NCBI RefSeq assembly: GCF_015694525.1
Contig: NZ_JADQDM010000028.1
Location: 1 to 33,985, forward strand
DNA from: Hymenobacter ruricola
GTDB lineage: Bacteria > Bacteroidota > Bacteroidia > Cytophagales > Hymenobacteraceae
Reading direction: 5' to 3'
DNA length: 33,985 bases
The notes beneath the pieces are model-generated. The model was not told the origin of the DNA. It was given only the letters and a program-made list of their open reading frames with translations, and made no database searches. A program made the position numbers and the translations under genes. Below, piece by piece: positions 14,825-22,463 of this stretch; positions within the stretch are counted from its first letter, which is position 1, and each line of letters opens with the position of its first letter.

Positions 14825-16858
14825 ATGAAAATACTTCGACTCGCCGCGGCCTGCCTGTTGCTGGCCGCTCCGCTCTGCCGCCCCGCAGCCGCCCAAACGC
14901 TCGACCCCACGTTTGCCTCGCCCCAGTCGCTCTACACCACGGGCAAGGTGTACTACATGGGCCCTGCGCAGGCCGACGGCAAGCGCGTGGTGGGTGGCTT
15001 TTTCACGCGGGTAAACGGCGCCACCAACGCCCGCCCCCTCATCCGGCTCGACGCCCAGGGCAACCTTGACCAACCCTTTTCGCAAAACACCGGCAACGTG
15101 CGCGGCGTGACGCAGGTGCTGGGCCTGCCCGGCGGGCAATACCTGCTGGTGAGCAGCAGCGGCAATATTCTGGCCGCCGGCATCGCCCGCGCCGAGCTTG
15201 GGCGCCTGAACGCCAACGGCACCCCCGACGCTACTTTCAGCGTGGGCACGGGCCCGACCTTTGGCCTGAGCTCCGGCTACGGTTCCGCTTTTGCCACGCA
15301 GCCCGACGGCAAGATTCTGGTGGCCGGCTTTTTTTCGGCTTACAACAGCGTGCCTGCGCCGGGCGTGGTCCGGCTCAACGCCAACGGCAGCGTGGACGCC
15401 ACGTTCAACGCCGCGGGCTCCGGGTTCAGCGCGGGGGCGTATCCCACCGCCATTGCGGTGCAGCCCGATGGCAAGATTCTGATTGGCGGCCAGTTCGACT
15501 ACTTCGACGGCCAGCCCGCGACGGGGCTGGTTCGCCTGAACGCCAACGGCGGCTTCGACGCCACGTTCGTTTCGCCCCTGCTGAACAGTTCCTTGGTGGA
15601 GGGCGTGGTGGTGCAGCCCGACGGCAAAGTGCTGGTGAATGGCTTGCTGGCCCTGCCCTTGAGCGGGCCCACGCCGGATGCCGCCCTGGTGCGCCTGCTG
15701 CCCACGGGTGGCATCGACCCCAATTTCACCACTTCGCTTTTTGTAAACGGCGAAGTTTCGACCAGTTCTTCGGACCCGGCCGTGGTGCTGCAGCCCGACG
15801 GCAAAATCATCGCGACGGGCTATTTCACCGGCGCCGTGGGCAACCGCCTGGCCCGCCTCAACGACAACGGCACCATCGACCTGACCTTTCAGGTGGGCGC
15901 GGGCCCCGGCGAAACCCCAAGCAGCCTGGGCCTGCAGCCCGACGGCTCCCTGCTGGTGGGCGGCGGCTTCGGCGCCTTCGACGCCGTGGAGCAGCCGCTG
16001 GTGAAGCTCAGCCCGGCCGGCGCCCCCGACCCCGCGTTTGTGGCCAGGCTGCAAATCCCGGGCACGGCCACCGCCCTGGCCCGGCAGCCCGACGGCAAGC
16101 TGTTGCTCGGCGGCGATTTTACGGAGCTGAACGGGCAGCCCGTGCACCGGCTGGTACGCCTGCTGCCCAGCGGCGCCCTCGACGCGGGCTTTTCGGCTGC
16201 TACCGGCGTGCTGCCCGCTTCGGTGAGTTGCCTTGAGCTGCAGCCCGATGGCAAAGTGCTGGCCGGCACCGCCCAGTCGGTGCTGCGCTTTGAGGCCACC
16301 GGCGCGCCCGATGCCACTTTTATGCCCCTGGTAACCGGACCGGGCCACTACGTGGCCGACGTGACGGACCTCGCCTTGCAGGCCGATGGGCGCGTGCTGG
16401 TGACGGGCGCGCTGAGCGGCACCGCCAACGGCGTTGCGTTCAACGGGCTGCTGCGGCTCACCAGCGCCGGGGCCATTGACCCCAGCTTTGCCCGCGCCCT
16501 CGCCCACCCCACGCTGGGCGCGGCCGCCGCCGCCGATGCCGTGCTGGTGCAGGCCGACGGCCGCATTGTGGTGGCGAGCCGGTTTCGGCCCACTACGCCG
16601 GCCATCACGTTCCGGCTGGCCCGCTACGAAGCCAATGGCGCCCTCGACGCTTCCTTCCAGAGCAGCACGGATTACTCGCTGGTCAATGGTGTCGGGTCGT
16701 CGGCGGGCCAGGTATTTGCCCTGGTCCAGCAGCCCGACGGCAAGCTGCTGGCGGGCGGCTCTTTCAACCAGGTAGACGGCGCCGCGCGCCAGGGCGTGGC
16801 CCGCCTGCTGCCCACTGGCGCCCTTGACCCCCAGTTTTACGACCTCCTTGGCCATTAG
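14825..16858 (+). CDS. Secreted delta-60-repeat protein, N-terminal part (frameshifted)
   Basis: 677 residues ending at a premature TAG. A signal peptide (about 1-23, ending RPAAAQ) is followed by about a dozen tandem units of roughly 50-60 residues. Each has the form QPDGKxLxGGxF, then LVRLxxNGxxDxxF, which is the delta-60 repeat thought to build a beta-propeller or solenoid outside the cell. The last unit breaks off at GALDPQF and runs into LLGH and a stop. In the next frame the same repeat continues seamlessly (PSFTTSL and on). Removing one C from the C5 run at 16828-16832 restores LDPSFTTSL, matching other units. The intact gene would be 14825-17402 with a T9SS tail. Confidence 0.9.
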   Translation: MKILRLAAACLLLAAPLCRPAAAQTLDPTFASPQSLYTTGKVYYMGPAQADGKRVVGGFFTRVNGATNARPLIRLDAQGNLDQPFSQNTGNVRGVTQVLGLPGGQYLLVSSSGNILAAGIARAELGRLNANGTPDATFSVGTGPTFGLSSGYGSAFATQPDGKILVAGFFSAYNSVPAPGVVRLNANGSVDATFNAAGSGFSAGAYPTAIAVQPDGKILIGGQFDYFDGQPATGLVRLNANGGFDATFVSPLLNSSLVEGVVVQPDGKVLVNGLLALPLSGPTPDAALVRLLPTGGIDPNFTTSLFVNGEVSTSSSDPAVVLQPDGKIIATGYFTGAVGNRLARLNDNGTIDLTFQVGAGPGETPSSLGLQPDGSLLVGGGFGAFDAVEQPLVKLSPAGAPDPAFVARLQIPGTATALARQPDGKLLLGGDFTELNGQPVHRLVRLLPSGALDAGFSAATGVLPASVSCLELQPDGKVLAGTAQSVLRFEATGAPDATFMPLVTGPGHYVADVTDLALQADGRVLVTGALSGTANGVAFNGLLRLTSAGAIDPSFARALAHPTLGAAAAADAVLVQADGRIVVASRFRPTTPAITFRLARYEANGALDASFQSSTDYSLVNGVGSSAGQVFALVQQPDGKLLAGGSFNQVDGAARQGVARLLPTGALDPQFYDLLGH

Positions 16859-17402
16859 CGGCCCGGTGCGCACGCTGGCCCTGCAGCCCAACGGCCGCGT
16901 GCTGCTGGGTGGCGACTTTACCACGGCTTCCATTCCCTCCGGCGTGCGCGCCAACCTGGCGCGGGTGCTCGACAACGGGCAGTTCGATGCCTCGTTTGGT
17001 GCCACGGCCACCCCCAATGTCGCGGTGCGCTCCATTGTGGTGCAGCCCGATGGCGCCATTGCATTTGCGGGGGAGTTCAGCACCGTGGCGGGGCAGCCCC
17101 GCCTCAACGTGGCCCGCATCACGGCGCCCAACGTGCTGAGTGTGGCCGCCCCGGCCGCCGTGGCCGCGCGCACCGCCGCCTGGCCGGTGCCCGCCCACGG
17201 CCAGCTGCGCATCGCGCCCGACCTAAGCGCCGGCCCCCTTGCGGTGGAGCTGACCGACGCGCTGGGCCGCACCGTGCGGCGCCAGCCCGCCACCCGCGCC
17301 GCCGAGCAAACGCTGGACCTCGAAACGCTGCCCGCCGGCCTCTACGTGCTGCGCGTGCACTACGCCGCCGGCACCGTGGCGCGCCGCATCGCGGTGGAGT
17401 AG
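16824..17402 (+). CDS. C-terminal part of the delta-60-repeat protein with T9SS sorting domain
   Basis: The continuation of the preceding gene in another frame. The TTG at 16824 is only the first possible start of the frame, not a likely initiation codon. It holds two more repeat units (ALQPNGRVLLGGDF, VVQPDGAIAFAGEF). The last 75 residues look like a type A C-terminal secretion domain of the type IX system: WPVPAHGQLRIAP, then VELTDALGRTV, LETLPAGLYVLRV and a final basic segment RRIAVE. Such domains send proteins through the outer membrane and are removed or anchored to the surface. If the frameshift is real, the protein made from the first part lacks this signal and would stay in the periplasm. 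Confidence 0.85.
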   Translation: MTPSFTTSLAISGPVRTLALQPNGRVLLGGDFTTASIPSGVRANLARVLDNGQFDASFGATATPNVAVRSIVVQPDGAIAFAGEFSTVAGQPRLNVARITAPNVLSVAAPAAVAARTAAWPVPAHGQLRIAPDLSAGPLAVELTDALGRTVRRQPATRAAEQTLDLETLPAGLYVLRVHYAAGTVARRIAVE

Positions 17403-17416
17403 CGCCAGTGCTTGCC

Positions 17417-17462
17417 GCACCAAAAAAGGGCAGCCCCGCGCGAGGCTGCCCTTTTTTGGTGC
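17417..17462. terminator. Strong bidirectional terminator
   Basis: A perfect 19-bp stem (17417-17435 against 17444-17462) with an 8-nt loop. The GC core is GGGCAGCC and it is flanked by A6 on the left and T6 on the right. It lies between the convergent repeat-protein and transglycosylase genes and can serve both. Confidence 0.95.
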
Positions 17463-17478
17463 GACCGGAGCGGCTGGG

Positions 17479-19599
17479 TTATTTCGGCGCTTTGGTAGGG
17501 TCGGGGTCGGCGGCGTTGGAGTTCACGCCGGCGTCGGGCGCGGCGCCGGTGTTGAGCAGGTCAATCAGGTTGAGGGGCTCGAACTGGCTGGAATCGGCCG
17601 CGACGGCGCGCGTGGTGTCGGGCCGCGCCGCGAAGTGCATGTACTGGCGCGCCGGGCCGTTGAGGGAGAGGCCGTATGGCAGGTTTTCGCGGTCGTTGGA
17701 CGTGATGAGGCCGCGCGTGGCCATGATGTCGGCGATGAGGCGGAAGAAGTAGCGGGTGCTGCGGCGCAGGTCGCCGTAGGCATCGAAGGAGTAGCGCGCG
17801 AACTTGGGCTTGGGGATGATGCTGGCCAGGTAGAGGCTTTCGGCCAGGTTCAGCTCGTCGGGGCGCTTGCCGTAGTAGAACAGGGCTGCGTCCTTCACGC
17901 CGTACACGCCGCGCTTGCCGCTGGGCCAGCGGTACTTGCTGGGGCCCCACTCGATGATGTTGAGGTAGACCTCGAACATGCGCTGCTTGCTGGCCAGGCT
18001 GGTGTTCTCGATGAGCCACACGATGAGGGCTTCCTCAACCTTGCGGGCCACGGTTTTCTGGCGGGTCAGAAACACGTTTTTCACCAGCTGCATGGAAATG
18101 GTGCTGCCGCCGCGGGCAAAGCGGTGCTCCTTGATGTTCTGAATGGCCGACTTCACAAACGCCTTCTCCATGAAGCCTTTGTGGGTGAAGAAGCGCGGGT
18201 CTTCGGCCGTGGTGATGGCGTGGATGAGGTAGGGCGACACTTCGTTGTAGGGCACGAAATCCGGGTTGGGCGGGCCCACCACGAAGGTGCGCACCGAGTC
18301 GCCCTTGTCGTTGTACACGGTCTGGCTGAAGGCGGTGTTCAACTTGTTGAGGTCTTCTTCGCCGAAGCTGGTGAGCTTGAAATTCTTGCCCCGCAGGCTG
18401 GAATCGAACTTCAGGCTGTCGACGCGGGCCATATCCAGGCTGCCGCTCATGCGGTAGGTGAGCGTGCCCGTGCCCTGGGTGCCGCGCACCTCGTCGAAGA
18501 TGCCGGTGGGCAGCGAGGCGAAGAAGTCGTTGGCCTGCGTCTCGGCCGAGGTCACGTTGATGCTGACGGCCCGGCTGGGCTTCGTCCGCACGCTGATTTC
18601 GGGGTAAAGGACAATTTTGTTGACCGTGATGCGGCTGCCTTTTTCCAGGGCGGCGGTGCCGCGGCCCAGCGTGGCCACGAAGTCCATCGAGCCGCGCTTC
18701 ACCACAATCTCGTTGGCGGCCAGCTTGGGGTGGTAGAGGCTGAAGTTGCGGGACGCCACCGAGCCGCGCACCGTGAGCTTGCCGCCGGTGTCGTCGTCGT
18801 CGAAGTCCTTGCTGTCGAGCCGCACCTGCACCGTGTCGAAGCTCACCAGCGCCCCGAAGCGGCGGGGCACGTAGGGCAGCTGCACCGAGCCGCCCACGCC
18901 AAACACCTTGGCGTCGAGGGCGTAGTCGCCGGGCTCGATGTGCCCGCTGATGCCCAGCTCGTTCGCCACCGAGTCGACGGTGGCCGTGAGGCGGCCCGAG
19001 ATGTCGCCGTCCTGGATTTTCAGCTCCGGCAGGCGCAGCAGGGCGGTGTGGCGCAGGTTGGCGTAGCTGACGGTGAAATCGCGGAAGCTGGCTTCTTCGG
19101 GCACGTTGTCGAACACCGTTTCCAGGGCCTGGTTCAGCAGCAGGCCGTAGTTGGTGCCCTTGGTGGTGTCGCGCGGCACGGTGCTGGCTTTCTGCTTTTT
19201 GATGAGAAAGCCGTAGTTGTCGGCGGTGGCGGTTTTGTGGGGCGTGAGGCGGGCCGTGATGATTTGCAGGTCGCTGAACACCGGGCGGCCGGCGAAAAGC
19301 GAGCGCACGCTCAGGCTGGCCTGCAGGCGGCGGGCGGTGAGCAGGGTGTCGGTGGGGTTGGCCGTGGGCACGAGGCCGAGGCCGGCTATCTCCACGGTTT
19401 TGAAGCCGGCGAACCGGGCCGGGCCCAGCGTGAGAACGACCGGGTATTTGCGTTCAACTTTGGCCTTGACCTCTTTCAGGGCGTAGTCCAGCAGCTGCTG
19501 GCGCTTCCACTGAAACACGGCCACGGCCAGCAGCAGCAGCGCCGCCACGCCGCTCAGTATGCCGATTAAAAGTCGCTTGGTGGAAGGGGAAATGGGCAC
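17479..19599 (-). CDS. Membrane-anchored GT51 peptidoglycan transglycosylase with a large N-terminal AsmA-like region
   Basis: About 706 residues from GTG at 19599. One transmembrane helix (residues about 8-30, LLIGILSGVAALLLLAVAVF) is followed by some 400 residues of beta-rich AsmA/DUF-like sequence. A GT51 domain then polymerises lipid II glycan strands in the periplasm: AEDPRFFTHKG with catalytic Glu466, GGSTISMQLVKN near 495-505, and EVYLNIIEWG. There is no transpeptidase domain, so it is a monofunctional glycosyltransferase. The start is uncertain: GTG at 19629, 3 nt after a TACCTTTG box, would add ten residues. The longer frame to 19773 reads through a palindromic repeat and is rejected. 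It is divergent from purB. Confidence 0.9.
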   Translation of the reverse strand: MPISPSTKRLLIGILSGVAALLLLAVAVFQWKRQQLLDYALKEVKAKVERKYPVVLTLGPARFAGFKTVEIAGLGLVPTANPTDTLLTARRLQASLSVRSLFAGRPVFSDLQIITARLTPHKTATADNYGFLIKKQKASTVPRDTTKGTNYGLLLNQALETVFDNVPEEASFRDFTVSYANLRHTALLRLPELKIQDGDISGRLTATVDSVANELGISGHIEPGDYALDAKVFGVGGSVQLPYVPRRFGALVSFDTVQVRLDSKDFDDDDTGGKLTVRGSVASRNFSLYHPKLAANEIVVKRGSMDFVATLGRGTAALEKGSRITVNKIVLYPEISVRTKPSRAVSINVTSAETQANDFFASLPTGIFDEVRGTQGTGTLTYRMSGSLDMARVDSLKFDSSLRGKNFKLTSFGEEDLNKLNTAFSQTVYNDKGDSVRTFVVGPPNPDFVPYNEVSPYLIHAITTAEDPRFFTHKGFMEKAFVKSAIQNIKEHRFARGGSTISMQLVKNVFLTRQKTVARKVEEALIVWLIENTSLASKQRMFEVYLNIIEWGPSKYRWPSGKRGVYGVKDAALFYYGKRPDELNLAESLYLASIIPKPKFARYSFDAYGDLRRSTRYFFRLIADIMATRGLITSNDRENLPYGLSLNGPARQYMHFAARPDTTRAVAADSSQFEPLNLIDLLNTGAAPDAGVNSNAADPDPTKAPK

Positions 19600-19632
19600 G
19601 GAAATCAGTAAAGTGAGCAGGGTAGCCACCGC

Positions 19633-19640
19633 CAAAGGTA
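19633..19640 (-). promoter_or_regulatory. Bacteroidota -7 box (TACCTTTG) of the transglycosylase gene
   Basis: On the minus strand TACCTTTG is followed by GCG and a GTG (19629), and 30 nt later by the preferred GTG start (19599). It is an exact consensus match. No clear -33 element is seen. Confidence 0.5.
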
Positions 19641-19690
19641 CGGCAAACCCCGGCGTAGCCGGAATACGGAAGTAAAAGCTGAACGGCTGA

Positions 19691-19889
19691 TTCCCTTCCT
19701 TTTTTAAGGAGGGGGCGTTCGAACCGCAGGTTCGAACGGGGGGGGGGTGGACGTCGTTGAACGAGCCCGGCAAGCGCGTGCTGCTACGGCCTAACGGCTA
19801 CAAATGCTGACTGTGCGCATATCGTTCAACGACTTTACCACCCCCGCCGACGCTGCGCGCCGGCATCCCCTCCTTAAAAAAGGAGGGGA
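19691..19889. repeat. Long compound palindromic element between the transglycosylase and purB genes
   Basis: An imperfect inverted repeat with arms of about 70 nt (19691-19764 and 19822-19889). The outer parts pair through CCTTTTTTAAGGAGGGG and its complement, the inner parts through GTCGTTGAACGA. The left arm carries an extra perfect hairpin (CGTTCGAACC-GCA-GGTTCGAACG, 19716-19738) at a place where the right arm differs. It occupies most of the 333-bp divergent gap. The rest holds the two promoter boxes. Confidence 0.85.
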
Positions 19890-19920
19890 GTCGGCCGTTC
19901 CGGACCGCGCCGCCCGCCCG

Positions 19921-19928
19921 TACTTTTG
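19921..19928 (+). promoter_or_regulatory. Bacteroidota -7 box (TACTTTTG) 4 nt before purB
   Basis: TACTTTTG followed by CGCC and the ATG of purB at 19933. The arrangement is the same as for argS and the GT2 gene at 12986, and suggests a leaderless transcript. Confidence 0.62.
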
Positions 19929-19932
19929 CGCC

Positions 19933-21273
19933 ATGCCCAGCCCCCTCACCGCCCTCTCGCCCCTCGACGGGCGCTACGCCCGCGCCACGGCCCCCCTGGC
20001 CACGCGCTTCTCCGAAATGGCCCTGATACGCTACCGCGTGCTGGTCGAAGTCGAGTACTTCATCGCGCTGGCCGAGCTGCCGCTGCCGCAACTGCAAGCC
20101 GTGCCAGCCGATGCGTTTCCCGCCCTGCGCGGCCTCTACGAAAACTGCTCGGAGGCCGCCGCCGAGGCCGTGAAGGCCCACGAAGCTGTGACGAACCACG
20201 ACGTGAAAGCCGTGGAATACTTCCTGCGCGACGAGTTCACGAAGCTGGGCCTGGGCGCGTTTGTCGAGTTCATCCACTTCGGCCTCACCTCGCAGGACAT
20301 CAACAACACCGCCATTCCGCTCAGCTTCCGCGATGCCATGGTGGGCGTGCTGCTGCCGGCCTACGCGCAGGTGCGCAACGCCCTGGCCGCCCGCGCCCAG
20401 GAGTGGGCCGACGTGCCCATGCTGGCCCGCACCCACGGGCAGCCGGCCTCGCCCACGCGGCTGGGCAAGGAAATTGCCGTGTTTGTGGCCCGGCTCGACG
20501 CCCAGGTGGCGCTGCTGGCCCAGGTGCCGTTCGGGGCCAAGTTCGGGGGCGCCACGGGCAACTTCAACGCCCATTACGTGGCCTACCCGGGCACCGACTG
20601 GCACGCCTTCGCCACCACGTTTGTGAACGAGCGGCTGGGGCTGGCGCGCTCCTACCCCACCACCCAGATTGAGCACTACGACCACCTGGCGGCCCACTGC
20701 GACGCCCTCAAGCGCCTCAACACCATCCTGCTGGACCTGGCCCGCGACGTGTGGCAGTACATCTCGCTGGGCTACTTCAAGCAAACCATCAAGGCCGGCG
20801 AGGTGGGCTCTTCGGCCATGCCCCACAAGGTGAACCCCATCGACTTCGAGAACGCCGAGGGCAACCTGGGCGTGGCCAACGCCCTGCTCGAACACTTCGC
20901 CGCCAAGCTGCCCATCTCCCGCCTGCAGCGCGACCTCACCGACTCCACAGTGCTGCGCAACCTGGGCGTGCCGCTGGGCCACGTTTTAATTGCGTTGGGT
21001 GCTTTGCAGCGCGGCCTGGGCAAGCTGGCTCTCGACGAGTCGGCGCTGGAAAAAGACCTGGAAGCCAACTGGGCCGTGGTGGCCGAAGGCCTCCAAACCA
21101 TCCTGCGCCGCGAAGCTTACCCCGACCCCTACAACGCCCTCAAGGCCCTTACTCGTACCGGCGAAGCCATTTCGGCGGCCAGCATCGGGGCGTTCATTGA
21201 AGGGTTAGATGTGAGCGAAAGCGTGAAAACCGAGCTGCGCGGCATCACGCCGCATAGCTACGTGGGGCGGTAG
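19933..21273 (+). CDS. purB: Adenylosuccinate lyase
   Basis: 446 residues from ATG at 19933, beginning with the canonical SPLDGRYA. The enzyme cleaves SAICAR and adenylosuccinate, releasing fumarate, in purine synthesis. The fumarase/aspartase-superfamily signature GSSAMPHKVNPIDFEN starts at about residue 292. The catalytic His region ARTHGQPASPT and the FGLTSQDINNTA segment are also present. The length and E. coli-like PIDFEN ending fit the longer PurB subtype. A frame extending upstream to 19804 runs through the palindromic element and the promoter box and is not coding. No other purine genes are adjacent. Confidence 0.96.
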   Translation: MPSPLTALSPLDGRYARATAPLATRFSEMALIRYRVLVEVEYFIALAELPLPQLQAVPADAFPALRGLYENCSEAAAEAVKAHEAVTNHDVKAVEYFLRDEFTKLGLGAFVEFIHFGLTSQDINNTAIPLSFRDAMVGVLLPAYAQVRNALAARAQEWADVPMLARTHGQPASPTRLGKEIAVFVARLDAQVALLAQVPFGAKFGGATGNFNAHYVAYPGTDWHAFATTFVNERLGLARSYPTTQIEHYDHLAAHCDALKRLNTILLDLARDVWQYISLGYFKQTIKAGEVGSSAMPHKVNPIDFENAEGNLGVANALLEHFAAKLPISRLQRDLTDSTVLRNLGVPLGHVLIALGALQRGLGKLALDESALEKDLEANWAVVAEGLQTILRREAYPDPYNALKALTRTGEAISAASIGAFIEGLDVSESVKTELRGITPHSYVGR

Positions 21274-21325
21274 GCGGCTCTTCCCTTTATAATTACTTGG
21301 GCCGTTGCCATCGGCGACCGGCTAC

Positions 21326-21724
21326 ATGGTTCAGAAAAGAGCGAAAGAGGCCAAAGCCGAAAAGCAGGCCGTGGCCAAAAAAGACCGTACTTCCTGGCTT
21401 AGCCTGATAGATGCCGGTGTGCTGCAACCCGGTGAGGAACTGGAATTAATCAAGCTTCCCAAAGCCCTGCTGCTTCAGGTACCGGCCGAAGCCCGCCTGG
21501 CGCAACTGCTAGTGGCCCCCAAAGGCCAGGTTCGCTGGCTGAAAGATGGTCAGGTGGATTCCATTTCGCGCCTGTGCGCCGTCATTTGCGCCGAATTTGC
21601 GCCCGGCACCATCCCGCCCAAATATCCCTTTGATGGGCCCGCCTACTGGGCGCAGCGCGGAACAAAAGTCACCTTGGCGGACCTTGCCCGCAACCTGCCG
21701 GCGGAGGAAACGCCGGGGCTATAA
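21326..21724 (+). CDS. Small protein with a RAMA-like domain
   Basis: 132 residues from ATG at 21326. After a Lys-rich start (KRAKEAKAEKQAVAKKDR) the protein reads SLIDAGVLQPGEEL (26-39), then GQVRWLKDGQVDSISRL (67-83) and FDGPAYWAQRG (102-112). This order resembles the RAMA domain (restriction enzyme adenine methylase associated): a LIxAGLLxPG opening, a short beta strand with DGxI, a SxSxxC helix and a final W/F-containing strand. RAMA domains are proposed to recognise modified DNA. No methylase or nuclease is adjacent, so this would be a free-standing form. Its stop overlaps the convergent XRE gene tail by 6 bp. The domain call is from memory of the motif pattern, not from a search. Confidence 0.75.
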   Translation: MVQKRAKEAKAEKQAVAKKDRTSWLSLIDAGVLQPGEELELIKLPKALLLQVPAEARLAQLLVAPKGQVRWLKDGQVDSISRLCAVICAEFAPGTIPPKYPFDGPAYWAQRGTKVTLADLARNLPAEETPGL

Positions 21725-22315
21725 ATCCGCTGCCTCGCTCAGCAACGCCGCTGTTTCGCTTGCCTCGAAGGCCAGCACCCGCAGCCGCAGGGCCAGCAGA
21801 GCAGCCTGGGGCTCCTCCAGCTGCCGGATGGCAGCGGCATCGGCGGCAAACTGCGTGAGCCAGGTGGCGGCGTAGGCATTGCCGGGGGGCAGCAGGGCTT
21901 GTAGCGCCGGCAGGGCCTGCTCGCGCCGCTGCATCTGGGCTACTTGGGTCTGGCAGCGGTCCAGCTGCTGCCGCAACCGGTACTCTTCCAGGCCGATGGC
22001 CATCAGGCGCAGGCGCAAGGCGTTTCGGCTGTACTCCGGCAGTGCGGGCGCGGACTGAGCAGGAGATGGGCTGTTGGCGGCATCCACAGCGGGCGGCAGG
22101 GCCTGCACCAGTTGGGCCAGCTCGCTCAGCAGCACCCCGGGCGGCCCCGACAGGTAACGCCGGCCCGCCTCGGCGGCGGCCAGCGCCTCGCGCGATACCC
22201 CCAGCAGCAGGGCCAGTTGCAATTGGGTGAGGCCGAAGCAGGCCTGCACCTGCCGGCCAGAAGTCAGATTTGACTGCCCGGCCCGGCGGTGGGAAAATTT
22301 CTTGAGCAAACCCAT
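21719..22315 (-). CDS. XRE-like helix-turn-helix transcriptional regulator
   Basis: 198 residues. An HTH of the XRE/Cro type lies at about 24-52: VQACFGLTQLQLALLLGVS, then REALAAAEAGRRYL. The rest is helical, Leu/Ala/Gln-rich (LRLRLMAIGLEEYRLRQQLDR, split after EEYR) and probably forms a coiled coil for dimerisation. A Pro/Ala/Ser linker joins the two. It is convergent with the RAMA-like gene and divergent from the glycosyltransferase gene. An inverted repeat in its upstream region (22344-22395) may be its operator. Its target genes are unknown. Confidence 0.82.
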   Translation of the reverse strand: MGLLKKFSHRRAGQSNLTSGRQVQACFGLTQLQLALLLGVSREALAAAEAGRRYLSGPPGVLLSELAQLVQALPPAVDAANSPSPAQSAPALPEYSRNALRLRLMAIGLEEYRLRQQLDRCQTQVAQMQRREQALPALQALLPPGNAYAATWLTQFAADAAAIRQLEEPQAALLALRLRVLAFEASETAALLSEAADL

Positions 22316-22343
22316 GGTTCAGGGAGGTCGGTTCAAAAGCGAA

Positions 22344-22395
22344 TGTACCATCTGTTTCTGCACCAAAAGCAAAAGGTACGCAACTGGATGGTACA
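22344..22395. promoter_or_regulatory. Inverted repeat in the divergent XRE / glycosyltransferase promoter region
   Basis: TGTACCATC (22344-22352) and its exact complement GATGGTACA (22387-22395) lie 34 nt apart. A minus-strand -7-like TACATTCG overlaps the left half. Two half-sites around a promoter suggest an operator for the XRE protein encoded next to it. This is inference from position only. Confidence 0.4.
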
Positions 22396-22463
22396 AACCG
22401 CCCGCGGCCGTTGGCCCGGTCTACGCTGCTATTTTTACCGCTTCAACCGCCCTTGCCCGCCCC

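Noticed and set aside
14759..17293. An 844-codon open frame on the minus strand, opposite the repeat protein
   Set aside because: It is antisense to a clear signal-peptide and repeat gene. Its product is Ala/Gly/Arg/His/Gln-rich without domains, as expected from high-GC shadow frames.
17635..19569. A 644-codon open frame on the plus strand opposite the transglycosylase gene
   Set aside because: It is low-complexity Val/Gly/His/Ala-rich and antisense to conserved GT51 motifs.
19804..19932. 43-residue N-terminal extension of PurB
   Set aside because: It crosses the palindromic element and the promoter box, and the canonical PurB N-terminus begins at 19933.
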